Source: an uncultured Candidatus Melainabacteria bacterium
GTDB lineage: Bacteria > Cyanobacteriota > Vampirovibrionia > Gastranaerophilales > Gastranaerophilaceae
Reading direction: 5' to 3'
DNA length: 18,185 nt
NCBI GenBank assembly: GCA_946186335.1
Contig: CAMHMW010000019.1
Span: forward strand, 1-18,185
In this document: piece after piece, positions 1 through 6,886 of the stretch
Layout: every line of letters begins with the position of its first letter
How positions within the stretch are numbered: position 1 is the stretch's first letter
Program-made: the position numbers and the translations under genes
Notes under the pieces: generated by a model
Told to the model about the DNA's origin: nothing
Database searches by the model: none
The model's input: only the letters and a program-made list of their open reading frames with translations

Positions 1-329
1 GTAATTCCTCTCATAACATAAGCCGCACCGTTTTTCGGACTCAATTCTATCGCTTTATCATAATCTTTTATTGCGGATTTTTCATCCCCCAATTTGCTTT
101 TAATCGTTGCACTCCAATAGTATAATTCCGGTTCTTTGGGGTATTTCTTTAATGCCTGATCGCATTTTACAAGAGCATCCTCATAGTGTCCGGTGTTAGA
201 CATTGTTCCTATCTCGGATATTGTCTGTAATTTATGCATATCAGAATTGTTTTCTTCCGCTGATACAACATTAGCCGAACTACATGCCAAACCAATAACC
301 AAACCCGCAACAATTAATCCTTTTTTCAC
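1..329 (-). CDS. Secreted TPR-repeat protein, N-terminal part (truncated by window edge)
   Basis: About 109 residues are visible, read on the minus strand from a GTG at 327-329. An AAGGGG Shine-Dalgarno lies 8 nt upstream. The N-terminus is a classic signal peptide: two Lys, a hydrophobic stretch, then V-S-A before Glu-Glu, a good signal peptidase I site near residue 25. A Cys sits in the hydrophobic part, but the residue at -3 is Gly, so a lipoprotein is unlikely. After this, helices with the TPR pattern (GHYEDALVKCDQALKKYP, then a second copy around KSAIKDYDKAIELSP) show at least two tetratricopeptide repeats, usually protein-binding scaffolds. It is probably exported to the periplasm. The partner is unknown, and the C-terminus lies outside the window. 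It is divergently transcribed from def. Confidence 0.8.
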   Translation of the reverse strand, partial: MKKGLIVAGLVIGLACSSANVVSAEENNSDMHKLQTISEIGTMSNTGHYEDALVKCDQALKKYPKEPELYYWSATIKSKLGDEKSAIKDYDKAIELSPKNGAAYVMRGI

Positions 330-363
330 GATTTATACCCCTTAAAAGACTTTTGACACATGA

Positions 364-372
364 ATTATAACA
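364..372 (-). promoter_or_regulatory. Extended -10 promoter of the secreted TPR gene
   Basis: Read on the minus strand this is TGTTATAAT, a TGN-TATAAT extended -10 element 34 nt before the GTG start. No good -35 hexamer is visible, as is usual for extended -10 promoters. The predicted leader is about 28 nt and carries the AAGGGG ribosome site. Confidence 0.55.
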
Positions 373-404
373 CGCTTTTTTTATTTTTTCCAGTAACGGT
401 GTAT

Positions 405-433
405 TTTACATTTAGCCCCATTTATAGTAAAAT
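405..433 (+). promoter_or_regulatory. Sigma-70-type promoter of the def-fmt-aroH operon
   Basis: TTTACA (405-410) and TAAAAT (428-433) are separated by exactly 17 bp, matching the housekeeping consensus at most positions. Transcription would start near 440. This leaves a leader of about 20 nt that contains AAAGGG at 446-451, 9 nt before the def ATG. Confidence 0.6.
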
Positions 434-460
434 ATCAATAGTTAGAAAGGGTTAAATTAT

Positions 461-1027
461 ATGTCTATAAGAAAAGTTTTAAGGTATGGAGAGCCATCCC
501 TTCGTGAAGTTTCAAAAGAAGTTCATAAAGTTTCTAAAAAAATTGTTGATTTAATAAACGATTTAAAAGATACAATGTATGCACAAAACGGTGTCGGACT
601 TGCCGCCCCCCAAATCGGTGAAAACGTCAGAGTCTTTGTTATAGATGTTTCTACAAACGATGAACCGTTAAACCCCATCGTTTTTATTAACCCGAAAATT
701 ATCAAAAAAAGCGGGGCAATTAAAAGCAACGAGGGATGTCTGAGTTTTCCCGAAGCATATACTGATGTAAAACGCTATAAAAATATTATGGTTAAAGCAA
801 CAAACGAACACGGCAAACCGTTTGTTCTTGAGGCAAAAGACGGCTCATTATTAGCACGTGCAATTCAGCATGAGAATGACCACCTTGACGGAATTTTGTT
901 TATCGACCACTGTATGAACAGATTTGAAGCCGATAACGTTCTGTCAAAATTTAATCTTCCGCCTGTTGACCCTGATTTATTGCTTGATGAAAAAGAACTC
1001 GAGGAAGAAATTGCAAAAGAAAATTAA
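461..1027 (+). CDS. def: Peptide deformylase
   Basis: This 188-residue metalloenzyme removes the N-formyl group from nascent proteins at the ribosome exit. All three family motifs are present: GVGLAAPQ at 44-51, EGCLS at 91-95 with the metal-binding Cys93, and QHENDHLDG at 136-144 with the HExxH zinc/iron site at 137-141. Length is typical, with a somewhat extended acidic C-terminal tail. The ATG start is supported by an AAAGGG ribosome site 9 nt upstream. It is the first gene of an operon with fmt, and the fmt start lies inside its last codons. The two enzymes act on the same formyl-methionine cycle, so the pairing is functional and very common in bacteria. Confidence 0.97.
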   Translation: MSIRKVLRYGEPSLREVSKEVHKVSKKIVDLINDLKDTMYAQNGVGLAAPQIGENVRVFVIDVSTNDEPLNPIVFINPKIIKKSGAIKSNEGCLSFPEAYTDVKRYKNIMVKATNEHGKPFVLEAKDGSLLARAIQHENDHLDGILFIDHCMNRFEADNVLSKFNLPPVDPDLLLDEKELEEEIAKEN

Positions 1028-1931
1028 AATAATATTTTTCGGAACACCTGATATCGGCTTAAAATCGTTAGACTATCTTTATAAATCGGACAAAATTGAG
1101 GTCTGTGCTGTTGTAACCCAGCCTGACAAACCGGCAGGACGGGGAAACAAACTTCAGATGTCACCGATTAAAAAATATGCGTTAGACAATAATCTTCCCG
1201 TATATCAGCCAAAATCCATCCGTAAAGAACCCGATATTCAGGAAGAATTAAAAAAATACGAACCGGATTTCTTTGTAACTTTTGCCTTTGGGCAAATTTT
1301 GTCACAGGAGGTTCTGGATATTCCAAAATATGAAACCATAAATCTTCACGCATCACTATTACCAAAATACCGCGGGGCTAACCCCATTCAGCGTGCAATA
1401 ATTAACGGAGATAAAGAAACCGGAATCTGCACAATGATAACCGAACTCGGACTGGACTGCGGGGATATTTGTCAAAAATTGGTTATACCGATTTCAGATA
1501 CAATGAATTGCGAAGAACTGTGGGAAGAAATTTCCGAAAAATCACCCGAAATGATTGAGCAAACGCTTATCGGTCTGACAGAAAATACAATTAACCCCCA
1601 AAAACAATGTGAAGACGGAGTTTGCATAGCAGGCAAATTGACAAAAGACGAATGTCTTATAGACTGGACAAAAACAAATACCGAAATCCACAACCTCGTA
1701 AGAGGGATTTGCCGCTGCCCGAGTGCATATTTTAAATATAATGACAAAATTATAAAAGTTATTGAAACTATACCGATTGATGGTGACGGCAAAGCCGGCG
1801 AAATTTCAAAAGCATCAAAAGACGGAGTTGATGTTGGCTGCGGTAAAGGTATCATAAGACTTTTAAGGGTTAAACCCGAAGGAAAAGGGGAAATGAACGC
1901 CAGAGACTGGTATAACGGAGTTAGGGGGTAA
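1011..1931 (+). CDS. fmt: Methionyl-tRNA formyltransferase
   Basis: This enzyme transfers a formyl group from 10-formyl-tetrahydrofolate to Met-tRNA(fMet) for initiation. The N-terminal formyltransferase domain begins with IIFFGTPD. It holds the catalytic triad pattern Asn111 and His113 (N-L-H-A-S-L-L-P, followed by Y-R-G-A) and Asp149 in GLDCGD. The C-terminal tRNA-binding domain covers roughly residues 200-306. I choose a TTG start at 1011: it puts the family's N-terminal beta strand at the right distance and has GAGGAAG (1001-1007) just upstream. An in-frame ATG at 987 would add 8 residues and is the alternative. The open frame extends further upstream to 924, but that part lies inside def and does not resemble the family. 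It overlaps def by 17 nt, suggesting translational coupling. Confidence 0.95.
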   Translation: MQKKIKIIFFGTPDIGLKSLDYLYKSDKIEVCAVVTQPDKPAGRGNKLQMSPIKKYALDNNLPVYQPKSIRKEPDIQEELKKYEPDFFVTFAFGQILSQEVLDIPKYETINLHASLLPKYRGANPIQRAIINGDKETGICTMITELGLDCGDICQKLVIPISDTMNCEELWEEISEKSPEMIEQTLIGLTENTINPQKQCEDGVCIAGKLTKDECLIDWTKTNTEIHNLVRGICRCPSAYFKYNDKIIKVIETIPIDGDGKAGEISKASKDGVDVGCGKGIIRLLRVKPEGKGEMNARDWYNGVRG

Positions 1932-1933
1932 GT

Positions 1934-2284
1934 GTGATAACAAAAGGTATCAGAGGCGCAATAACTGTTGACGAAAACACCGAAAACTCGTTAAAAGAGG
2001 CAACATCAGAACTTTTAAATGCCTTAATTGAGGAGAATAATATTAAGCCCGAAAATATTTCCCACGCAATTTTCACAACAACAAACGACTTAAATGCCGC
2101 TTTTCCCGCAAAATTTGCAAGGCTTGATTTAGGCTGGGAAAAGGTTGCAATGATGTGCTTCCACGAACTTGATGTTCCAGATTCCCTGCCGATGTGCCTA
2201 AGAGTTTTAATCGTTTTGAATTGCGATGAAAACTTTGAACCGAAATTTGTTTATTTAAAAGGTGCCGCTAATTTGAGAAAATAA
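1934..2284 (+). CDS. aroH: Monofunctional chorismate mutase, AroH type
   Basis: This 116-residue protein converts chorismate to prephenate, the first step towards phenylalanine and tyrosine. It is the trimeric AroH fold known from Bacillus subtilis and also found in cyanobacteria, not the all-helical AroQ type. The active-site residues of the B. subtilis enzyme are matched almost number for number: Arg7, Arg63, Cys75, Glu78, Arg90, and a Tyr at 107 (108 in B. subtilis). The motif TNDLNAAFPAKFAR is also typical. Start is GTG at 1934, 2 nt after the fmt stop, with AGGGGG at 1923-1928 as ribosome site. It is the third gene of the def operon, an unusual partner for translation-initiation genes. 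I see no T-box, attenuator or other amino-acid control. Confidence 0.93.
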   Translation: MITKGIRGAITVDENTENSLKEATSELLNALIEENNIKPENISHAIFTTTNDLNAAFPAKFARLDLGWEKVAMMCFHELDVPDSLPMCLRVLIVLNCDENFEPKFVYLKGAANLRK

Positions 2285-2333
2285 TATTGTTTGGCTGAAA
2301 GCCCGACTTACAAATTTAAAAGGTACCTCAAAT

Positions 2334-3569
2334 CTAAGAAAGCAGTATATCTTTTCTGTACTTCATGCCGGCAAAATGTATAACATCCAAGTCATCATAC
2401 AGATGTTCTTTGGCTCTGTTCAGAGTGCCACCCTGACGGGTTAAAACAAAATTTTCACCTGTATTTGTTATAATTTCACCGTCTTTTGTTTGTTTTACAT
2501 TTATAAAATCGATATTTCCAATATCTTCAACCGCATCAAGTCCTTTTATAACCTGAGAGGCTTGTCTTGATGTTATAACGGCGGAAACGGACGAATAAGA
2601 AGATGTTTTTATCTTTTCATAATCATCCGAAAAATATCCTTCAATACATGCCCTGAAAAGTTTTACCAAATCTTCGTCAACAGTATTAAGCACCGCAGAA
2701 GCATCAAAGTCCTGCAAAAACGGTTTAAATTCATTTATATAAAACTTATCTTCACCCGTCAGGGTACAGTCAACTCCCAATATCCCGACATAAGGTGTCC
2801 TTTTCTTTTCCAAAGCAGAGAGAGTGTTTTTAACAACATTATCAAGCCTTGATTCAACAACACTTGTAATTTTATAATCAGGAGCGTAACACCCTGCACC
2901 GTTTGTCAAAATTCCGCCCTCACCCTCCTGTGCAAATTTGTAATTCCCGACAGTTGTGAGCGGTAAAAAACTGTAACCGTCTGTCACATAATAAACCGTA
3001 AAATTATGGCCGATGGTAAATTCCTCTATCAAAACTCCCGTTTCACCTTTTGAAAACAAGTTTTCCAAAAAGTCATTCGCCAGCTGCATTGTTGCACAAA
3101 CAAGTCTGTCATCAAGATTATTTGATTTATTGCATCTGATTAAAACAGGGAAATTTGCACCCGCAAGCCATTCCTGAGCCGCCTGCAATTTGTCAAAAAT
3201 TCCGAATTTCGCCGTCTGCGCATGAATTTTATACAGAAACTTCTTCCCCAAATTTTTATTTATTGCAATATTACAACCCTCTTTTACTGGTGCAAAAATA
3301 CTCTGCCCGTTTGTTTGAAAAAAAGATGCAATATCCTCGTCCAATGCCGTTTCCGAAACAGGAACGGTCAGAGAAATTTCGTTTTCAAGTACGAATTTTA
3401 AAAGTCCTGTCAGGTCATTTTCACGAATATCAACGCATTCGTAAACATCCGACAAAATCATACCTGCTGATGTTATATAAATTTTGCCGACCTGTTCGTT
3501 TTTCTTTAAATTTTTTGCAAGAGCAGATGCCGCAGCCCCGCTTCCTACAATAAGAATATTCTCTGCCAT
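2334..3569 (-). CDS. PurD-like ATP-grasp protein with degenerate substrate motifs
   Basis: At 411 residues this follows the domain order of phosphoribosylamine-glycine ligase (PurD): an N-terminal Rossmann-like domain starting ILIVGSG, an ATP-grasp core, and a C-terminal domain ending with a GGTLNRAKEHLYDDL segment like the PurD C-terminus. Key PurD signatures are altered. GGREH after the first glycine loop reads AAASA (12-16). The GLAAGKGV loop is replaced near 147-157. The PNTGGMGA stretch is LTNGAGCYA (221-229). The EFN-R-GDPE metal and substrate motif reads EFKPFLQDFD (280-289), losing the conserved Asn, Arg and Gly. It is therefore unlikely to be the working PurD. It may be a paralogue with another substrate or a non-catalytic protein. 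The ATG has no Shine-Dalgarno but has TATAAT 6 nt upstream, suggesting a leaderless mRNA. It is convergent with aroH. Confidence 0.75.
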   Translation of the reverse strand: MAENILIVGSGAAASALAKNLKKNEQVGKIYITSAGMILSDVYECVDIRENDLTGLLKFVLENEISLTVPVSETALDEDIASFFQTNGQSIFAPVKEGCNIAINKNLGKKFLYKIHAQTAKFGIFDKLQAAQEWLAGANFPVLIRCNKSNNLDDRLVCATMQLANDFLENLFSKGETGVLIEEFTIGHNFTVYYVTDGYSFLPLTTVGNYKFAQEGEGGILTNGAGCYAPDYKITSVVESRLDNVVKNTLSALEKKRTPYVGILGVDCTLTGEDKFYINEFKPFLQDFDASAVLNTVDEDLVKLFRACIEGYFSDDYEKIKTSSYSSVSAVITSRQASQVIKGLDAVEDIGNIDFINVKQTKDGEIITNTGENFVLTRQGGTLNRAKEHLYDDLDVIHFAGMKYRKDILLS

Positions 3570-3575
3570 ATCAAA

Positions 3576-3581
3576 ATTATA
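3576..3581 (-). promoter_or_regulatory. -10 box for a predicted leaderless mRNA (ATP-grasp gene)
   Basis: A perfect TATAAT on the minus strand lies 6 nt before the ATG of the PurD-like gene, which places the expected transcription start at or within 1 nt of the start codon. No convincing -35 hexamer is seen at 16-18 bp. No Shine-Dalgarno precedes the gene. Confidence 0.55.
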
Positions 3582-3635
3582 CTACACAAAACGGATGATT
3601 TTTGTTAAGTTATATAAAGAATTTAAAAAAATACG

Positions 3636-3644
3636 TGTTATAAT
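3636..3644 (+). promoter_or_regulatory. Extended -10 promoter of the Asn-rich small gene
   Basis: TGTTATAAT on the plus strand is a TGN-TATAAT element. Transcription would start near 3651, giving a leader of about 58 nt before the ATG at 3709. The leader holds two purine-rich sites, AGAAAGG (3684-3690) and AGAGG (3699-3703). A nine-codon frame starting at 3646 (MTNQKTLLK) begins upstream of the predicted RNA start, so it is probably not translated. Confidence 0.5.
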
Positions 3645-3708
3645 AATGACAAATCAAAAAACGCTATTAAAATAATACCAAGTAGAAAGGTATAGAATAG
3701 AGGTAATG

Positions 3709-3951
3709 ATGGCAGGTTTAGTTAATTTTTTGTCAAATGTGTTTCAGTCAAACAATGTGAATGTAACATCACCTGTTGTTACACACAGCGTAAACAGTAA
3801 CCCGTACAGCAACAATCCGTTCGTAAACTACAACGGAAACCGTTACAATCAGTTTTATGCACAAAACAAACCTGTCAAAGGGGGATATTTTGCGGGGTAC
3901 TACAATGGGAAACAAAACATTGTGGGACGGAGATTATTCATAGAGGTTTAA
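3709..3951 (+). CDS. Small Asn/Tyr-rich protein of unknown function
   Basis: I do not recognise this 80-residue protein. It has 16 Asn (20 percent), many Tyr, Ser and Val, and no membrane span. The first dozen residues (MAGLVNFLSNVF) could form an amphipathic helix. The middle is low-complexity (SNNPFVNYNGNRYNQFY), and the end is basic and glycine-rich (GRRLFIEV). Of two adjacent ATGs (3706 and 3709) the second is better spaced from AGAGG at 3699-3703. Support for a real gene: an extended -10 promoter, a ribosome site, and an intrinsic terminator a few bases after the stop, which make a complete single-gene unit. The composition suggests a disordered or surface-associated protein, but this is a guess. 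Confidence 0.65.
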   Translation: MAGLVNFLSNVFQSNNVNVTSPVVTHSVNSNPYSNNPFVNYNGNRYNQFYAQNKPVKGGYFAGYYNGKQNIVGRRLFIEV

Positions 3952-3954
3952 AAA

Positions 3955-3986
3955 TTAAAAGATGTGCATTTAGCACATCTTTTTAA
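3955..3986. terminator. Bidirectional intrinsic terminator
   Basis: A stem of TTAAAAGATGTGC (3955-3967) pairs with GCACATC plus a T-run (3973-3986) around an ATTTA loop. The stem has A/T runs on both sides, so it can end transcription in either direction. It sits between the convergent small Asn-rich gene and the aminotransferase gene. Confidence 0.9.
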
Positions 3987-4005
3987 TTATATATCAGTCT
4001 TTATA

Positions 4006-5250
4006 TTAGTATCTGAAACCGTCGGCTTTCATACGGTCAATAACTTCCTGCAATTTTTCATCAGAGCATACATAAGATATTCTGAAATACCCTTGTCCGT
4101 ATTTTCCGAAAGCATCCCCCGGAACAACTACAACACCGGATTTTTCAAGCATTTCTTCACAGAATTTGAACGCCGAATCGTATTTTCTCGGAATGGGAAG
4201 CCACAAATAAAAAGTTGTGTGAGGAATTGATTCATCAGGAATTTCCCAGCCCAGTTCTCTTAAACCCTTAATCATTATCCCCTGTTTACGGCGATAACTT
4301 GCATTTGCCTGAACAATATATTCATCACCCTCAGGGGAATTCATAATATATGCACAAGCCTTTTGAAGTGCTTTGAATATTCCGTTATCAATTGTTGATT
4401 TTGCTTTTGCAAGACGGGAGATTACCGCAGAATTTCCGCAAACCCAGCCTAAACGCCAGCCGGTTATCGCATAAGGCTTTGAAAGCGAAAACATTTCAAC
4501 CGCTACATCTTTTGCGCCCTTTAATTCAAGTACGCTGAACGGTTTATCATCATCCGAGAAATATAAATCGCAATAAGCGGCATCTGCTATGAGCAAAATA
4601 TTGTGTTTCTTACAAAAATCTACCACCGTCTGAACATACTCTCTTGTTGCCGAAACTCCAAGAGGGTTGTTCGGATAATTTATGATTACCGCTTTTAATT
4701 TATCGGGATTATACCCTTCTGCAATCATTTTTTCATAAACTTCATCCATATCGGGCTGATAGTTATTTTCTTTTGTCAAAGGTATCGGATACGCTTTTCC
4801 GCCTGCAACCTGTATCATTTGCCCGTAAGAAGCATACCCGGGATCGGGTATCATAATTATTTCCTGCTCATCAACATTTGTTGTCGGATTAAGCAAAAAT
4901 CTTATCAAATTTGCCAGACCGTCTTTTGAGCCCAAAAGAGAAAAGACTTCGGTATCAGGATTAACGTCAACCCCGAATCTGCTTTTCATTCTCTGTGCAA
5001 CAGCCTGTCTGAAATACGGTTCTCCGCGGGTTACGGAATATGTATGGATATTTGTTTCCGTTAAAAATTCTTTTAATTTATCAATTAAAACAGCCGGAGG
5101 GTTTGCTGTCGGCGCCCCCATAGAAAGCGCTATCGGAGCACGATTTTTCTTTGTTAAACTCTCGGATAACTTTGCGGTTTTCTCTTTTAGTTTAACCATT
5201 ATATATGTATCAATTGCCATTGCATATTCGTTAAATAAATGTTCCATCAT
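4006..5250 (-). CDS. PLP-dependent class I aminotransferase, LL-diaminopimelate aminotransferase-like
   Basis: This is a fold-type I aminotransferase of 415 residues. It has the PLP pocket motifs GSKDG (107-111), NYPNNPLG (191-198), an Asp in ADAAY near 224, the Schiff-base lysine in SLSKPY (Lys258), and the carboxylate-binding Arg in the following GWRLGW. Segment order and wording (YSVTRGEPYFRQAVA, PDPGYASYG, TTFYLWLPIP, YGQGYFRIS) resemble bacterial LL-diaminopimelate aminotransferases such as that of Aquifex. That enzyme would make LL-DAP for lysine and peptidoglycan, a route cyanobacteria use. Related alanine or aspartate aminotransferases cannot be excluded. I place the start at ATG 5250: GAGG lies 5 nt upstream, and the longer frame to 5313 would overlap mlaF with an unlikely Arg/Lys-rich extension. 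It is third in the operon, 19 nt after mlaF. Confidence 0.85.
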   Translation of the reverse strand: MMEHLFNEYAMAIDTYIMVKLKEKTAKLSESLTKKNRAPIALSMGAPTANPPAVLIDKLKEFLTETNIHTYSVTRGEPYFRQAVAQRMKSRFGVDVNPDTEVFSLLGSKDGLANLIRFLLNPTTNVDEQEIIMIPDPGYASYGQMIQVAGGKAYPIPLTKENNYQPDMDEVYEKMIAEGYNPDKLKAVIINYPNNPLGVSATREYVQTVVDFCKKHNILLIADAAYCDLYFSDDDKPFSVLELKGAKDVAVEMFSLSKPYAITGWRLGWVCGNSAVISRLAKAKSTIDNGIFKALQKACAYIMNSPEGDEYIVQANASYRRKQGIMIKGLRELGWEIPDESIPHTTFYLWLPIPRKYDSAFKFCEEMLEKSGVVVVPGDAFGKYGQGYFRISYVCSDEKLQEVIDRMKADGFRY

Positions 5251-5269
5251 TTTTTCCTCATATTTATAT

Positions 5270-5989
5270 TTACGCCTGCATTTGCATCGGGCCTTCCAAT
5301 GACGCCGTAACAAACTGCTTAGTGTAAGGGGTTTCCTGTTTCAGCAACTCCTGCGGAGTTCCTTCAAAAACAATCTTGCCGTCATACAACATTATAACAC
5401 GGTCAGCCGTTCTTGTGATAGTTGACATCTGGTGTGTTACAACAATTGATGCCGCATTTATTTCATGTTTCAAACTTACAATATAATCTTCAATAAGAGT
5501 GGATGACATCGGGTCAAGTCCCGCTGTCGGTTCATCATACAAAATTGTATTAGGGTTGGTTACAATCGCTCTTGCAAAACTTACACGCTTCTGCATACCG
5601 CCTGACAACTCTGACGGGAACTTGCGCTCAATACCCTTTAAACCAACCAATTGTAATTTTTCCGCAACAATTTCTTTTATCTGTTTTTCGGTATATTTCT
5701 TGCGCAAATCTTTTCTTTCATGCAAAGCAAAAGAAATATTATCCTCAACATCAAGAGAATCAAACAATGCAGAGTATTGGAAAACCATTGCAATATCACC
5801 TTCCGAGGTTATGATTTCACCGTTGTCATAGGGAATAAGACCGCAGATCAGTTTTAATACGGTACTCTTACCCGAGCCTGAAAATCCGACAATTGCAAGA
5901 ATTTCACCGTCATTTACCTTAAATGAAATATCATTTATTACGGTTTTTTCATCAAACTTTTTTATTAAATTCCTAACTTCAATACTCAT
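5270..5989 (-). CDS. mlaF: Mla-type lipid ABC transporter, ATP-binding subunit
   Basis: This 239-residue ATPase powers an MlaE-family permease that moves phospholipids between the two membranes of diderm bacteria (chloroplast counterpart TGD3). Visible motifs in order: Walker A GFSGSGKST (35-43), Q-loop Gln71, signature LSGGM (128-132), Walker B ILYDEPTAGLDP (149-160) and switch His186 in VVTHQ. The pattern PSELSGGMQKRVSFARA is typical of the MlaF/Mkl group. It starts at an ATG with AAAGG about 7 nt upstream, 16 nt after the mlaE stop. The lipid-binding MlaD/TGD2 partner is not in this window and must be elsewhere if the complex is complete. Confidence 0.92.
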   Translation of the reverse strand: MSIEVRNLIKKFDEKTVINDISFKVNDGEILAIVGFSGSGKSTVLKLICGLIPYDNGEIITSEGDIAMVFQYSALFDSLDVEDNISFALHERKDLRKKYTEKQIKEIVAEKLQLVGLKGIERKFPSELSGGMQKRVSFARAIVTNPNTILYDEPTAGLDPMSSTLIEDYIVSLKHEINAASIVVTHQMSTITRTADRVIMLYDGKIVFEGTPQELLKQETPYTKQFVTASLEGPMQMQA

Positions 5990-6005
5990 AATTTACCTTT
6001 AACCT

Positions 6006-6815
6006 TTAAAAGAAGAATAACATCGCAAATATCATATCTATTATAACTATCGCAATAAACGACCAGACAACCGCCTTGTTTGTGGCAAGTCCGACACCCT
6101 TGGCACCGCCTGATGCGAAGTATCCGCAAGAGCAGCTTATAAGAGCAATTGTTCCGCCAAATGTTGCTGCTTTCAACAGGCATACACCCAAATCTTTCAT
6201 ATATAATCCGAGCCATGCCGAATCAAAATATGCCCTGTATGTCAAACCTGCAAAAATATCCGAAGTTATTGCACCGAGAATTACCCCGAAAACAGAGGCG
6301 ATAACAACGACAAGCGGCATCATTAAAATCCCCGACAATACTCTTGGTACAAACAGATAACTGATGGAATCTACGCCCAAAACATCAATTGCATCAACCT
6401 GCTCGGTTACTCTCATTGTGGCAAGTTCAGATGCCAAAGATGAACCTATCATAGAAATCAATGCAAACCCGGACATTATGGCTCCGACTTCCCTCACAAT
6501 CAGCATTGTCATAAGCAGACCTACAAAGTGGCTTCCTCCCTGTTTCACCATTTCAAGCGCAACCTGAGATGCTACAATTATAGACGTCATCCCGACAATT
6601 GAAAGGGTAATCGGCAATGAACTTATCCCAAATCTGTCACATTGTATAAACAGTTCATTTAACTTTATTTCGCCTTTTAATATACATTTAAAAACATGCA
6701 AACCAACCTGAGTAATTTTCCCGACCGTATCAACAAAATCTTCAAAAAGAACCCAAAACTGAGTAAAAAATTTATATGTCGCTGATTGCTTCAGATATTT
6801 TTGCAAAGTTATCAT
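6006..6815 (-). CDS. mlaE: Mla-type lipid ABC transporter, permease subunit
   Basis: This is a 269-residue inner-membrane permease of the MlaE/TGD1 family. Hydrophobic spans lie near 65-84, 98-122, 157-183, 205-230 and 248-267. The most diagnostic stretch is SELATMRVTEQVDAIDVLGVD (129-149), almost the family consensus, and GGAKGVGLATNKAVV near 236-250 is also characteristic. The charged N-terminal helix (1-60) is normal. It is the first gene of the mlaE-mlaF-aminotransferase operon. Its ATG lacks a Shine-Dalgarno, and a near-consensus promoter ends 6 nt before it, so the mRNA is predicted to be leaderless. Confidence 0.92.
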   Translation of the reverse strand: MITLQKYLKQSATYKFFTQFWVLFEDFVDTVGKITQVGLHVFKCILKGEIKLNELFIQCDRFGISSLPITLSIVGMTSIIVASQVALEMVKQGGSHFVGLLMTMLIVREVGAIMSGFALISMIGSSLASELATMRVTEQVDAIDVLGVDSISYLFVPRVLSGILMMPLVVVIASVFGVILGAITSDIFAGLTYRAYFDSAWLGLYMKDLGVCLLKAATFGGTIALISCSCGYFASGGAKGVGLATNKAVVWSFIAIVIIDMIFAMLFFF

Positions 6816-6821
6816 ACGAAA

Positions 6822-6850
6822 ATTATACTAAAAAAGATTTAATATGACAA
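6822..6850 (-). promoter_or_regulatory. Near-consensus promoter of the mlaE operon, leaderless type
   Basis: On the minus strand TTGTCA (6850-6845) and TATAAT (6827-6822) are spaced by 17 bp. The ATG of mlaE begins 6 nt after the -10 box, so the transcript should start at or next to the start codon. The -35 box shares two bases with the T-run of the preceding terminator. Confidence 0.75.
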
Positions 6851-6886
6851 AAAAAATCTTACATAGAGTACAACCCCTCTGTAAGA
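6849..6886 (-). terminator. Intrinsic terminator reading on the minus strand
   Basis: TCTTACA (6857-6863) pairs with TGTAAGA (6880-6886), extended by GAG (6866-6868) with CTC (6877-6879) across a 2-nt bulge. On the minus strand the hairpin is followed directly by eight T. It would end transcription coming from the large TPR gene, about 235 nt after that gene's stop codon, just before the mlaE promoter. Confidence 0.75.

Noticed and set aside
924..1010. Longer fmt reading frame starting at 924
   Set aside because: The extra 29 residues overlap def in another frame and do not resemble the family N-terminus; a TTG at 1011 with GAGGAAG fits better.
2285..2333. GGCTGAAAGCC hairpin between aroH and the ATP-grasp gene as terminator
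   Set aside because: The stem is only 4 bp and has no T-run; it is not a convincing terminator.
2253..2341. Imperfect direct repeat of the aroH 3' end (ATTTAAAAGGT, then a related stretch 61 bp later)
   Set aside because: Eleven identical bases plus partial similarity in AT-rich DNA is compatible with chance; nothing else supports a tandem duplication, and both flanking genes end normally.
3646..3675. Nine-codon frame MTNQKTLLK before the Asn-rich gene
   Set aside because: Its ATG lies 1 nt after the -10 box, upstream of the predicted transcription start, so it is probably not translated.
5251..5313. Longer aminotransferase N-terminus starting at 5313
   Set aside because: It would overlap mlaF and add an Arg/Lys/Cys-rich stretch; ATG 5250 has GAGG 5 nt upstream and fits the family.
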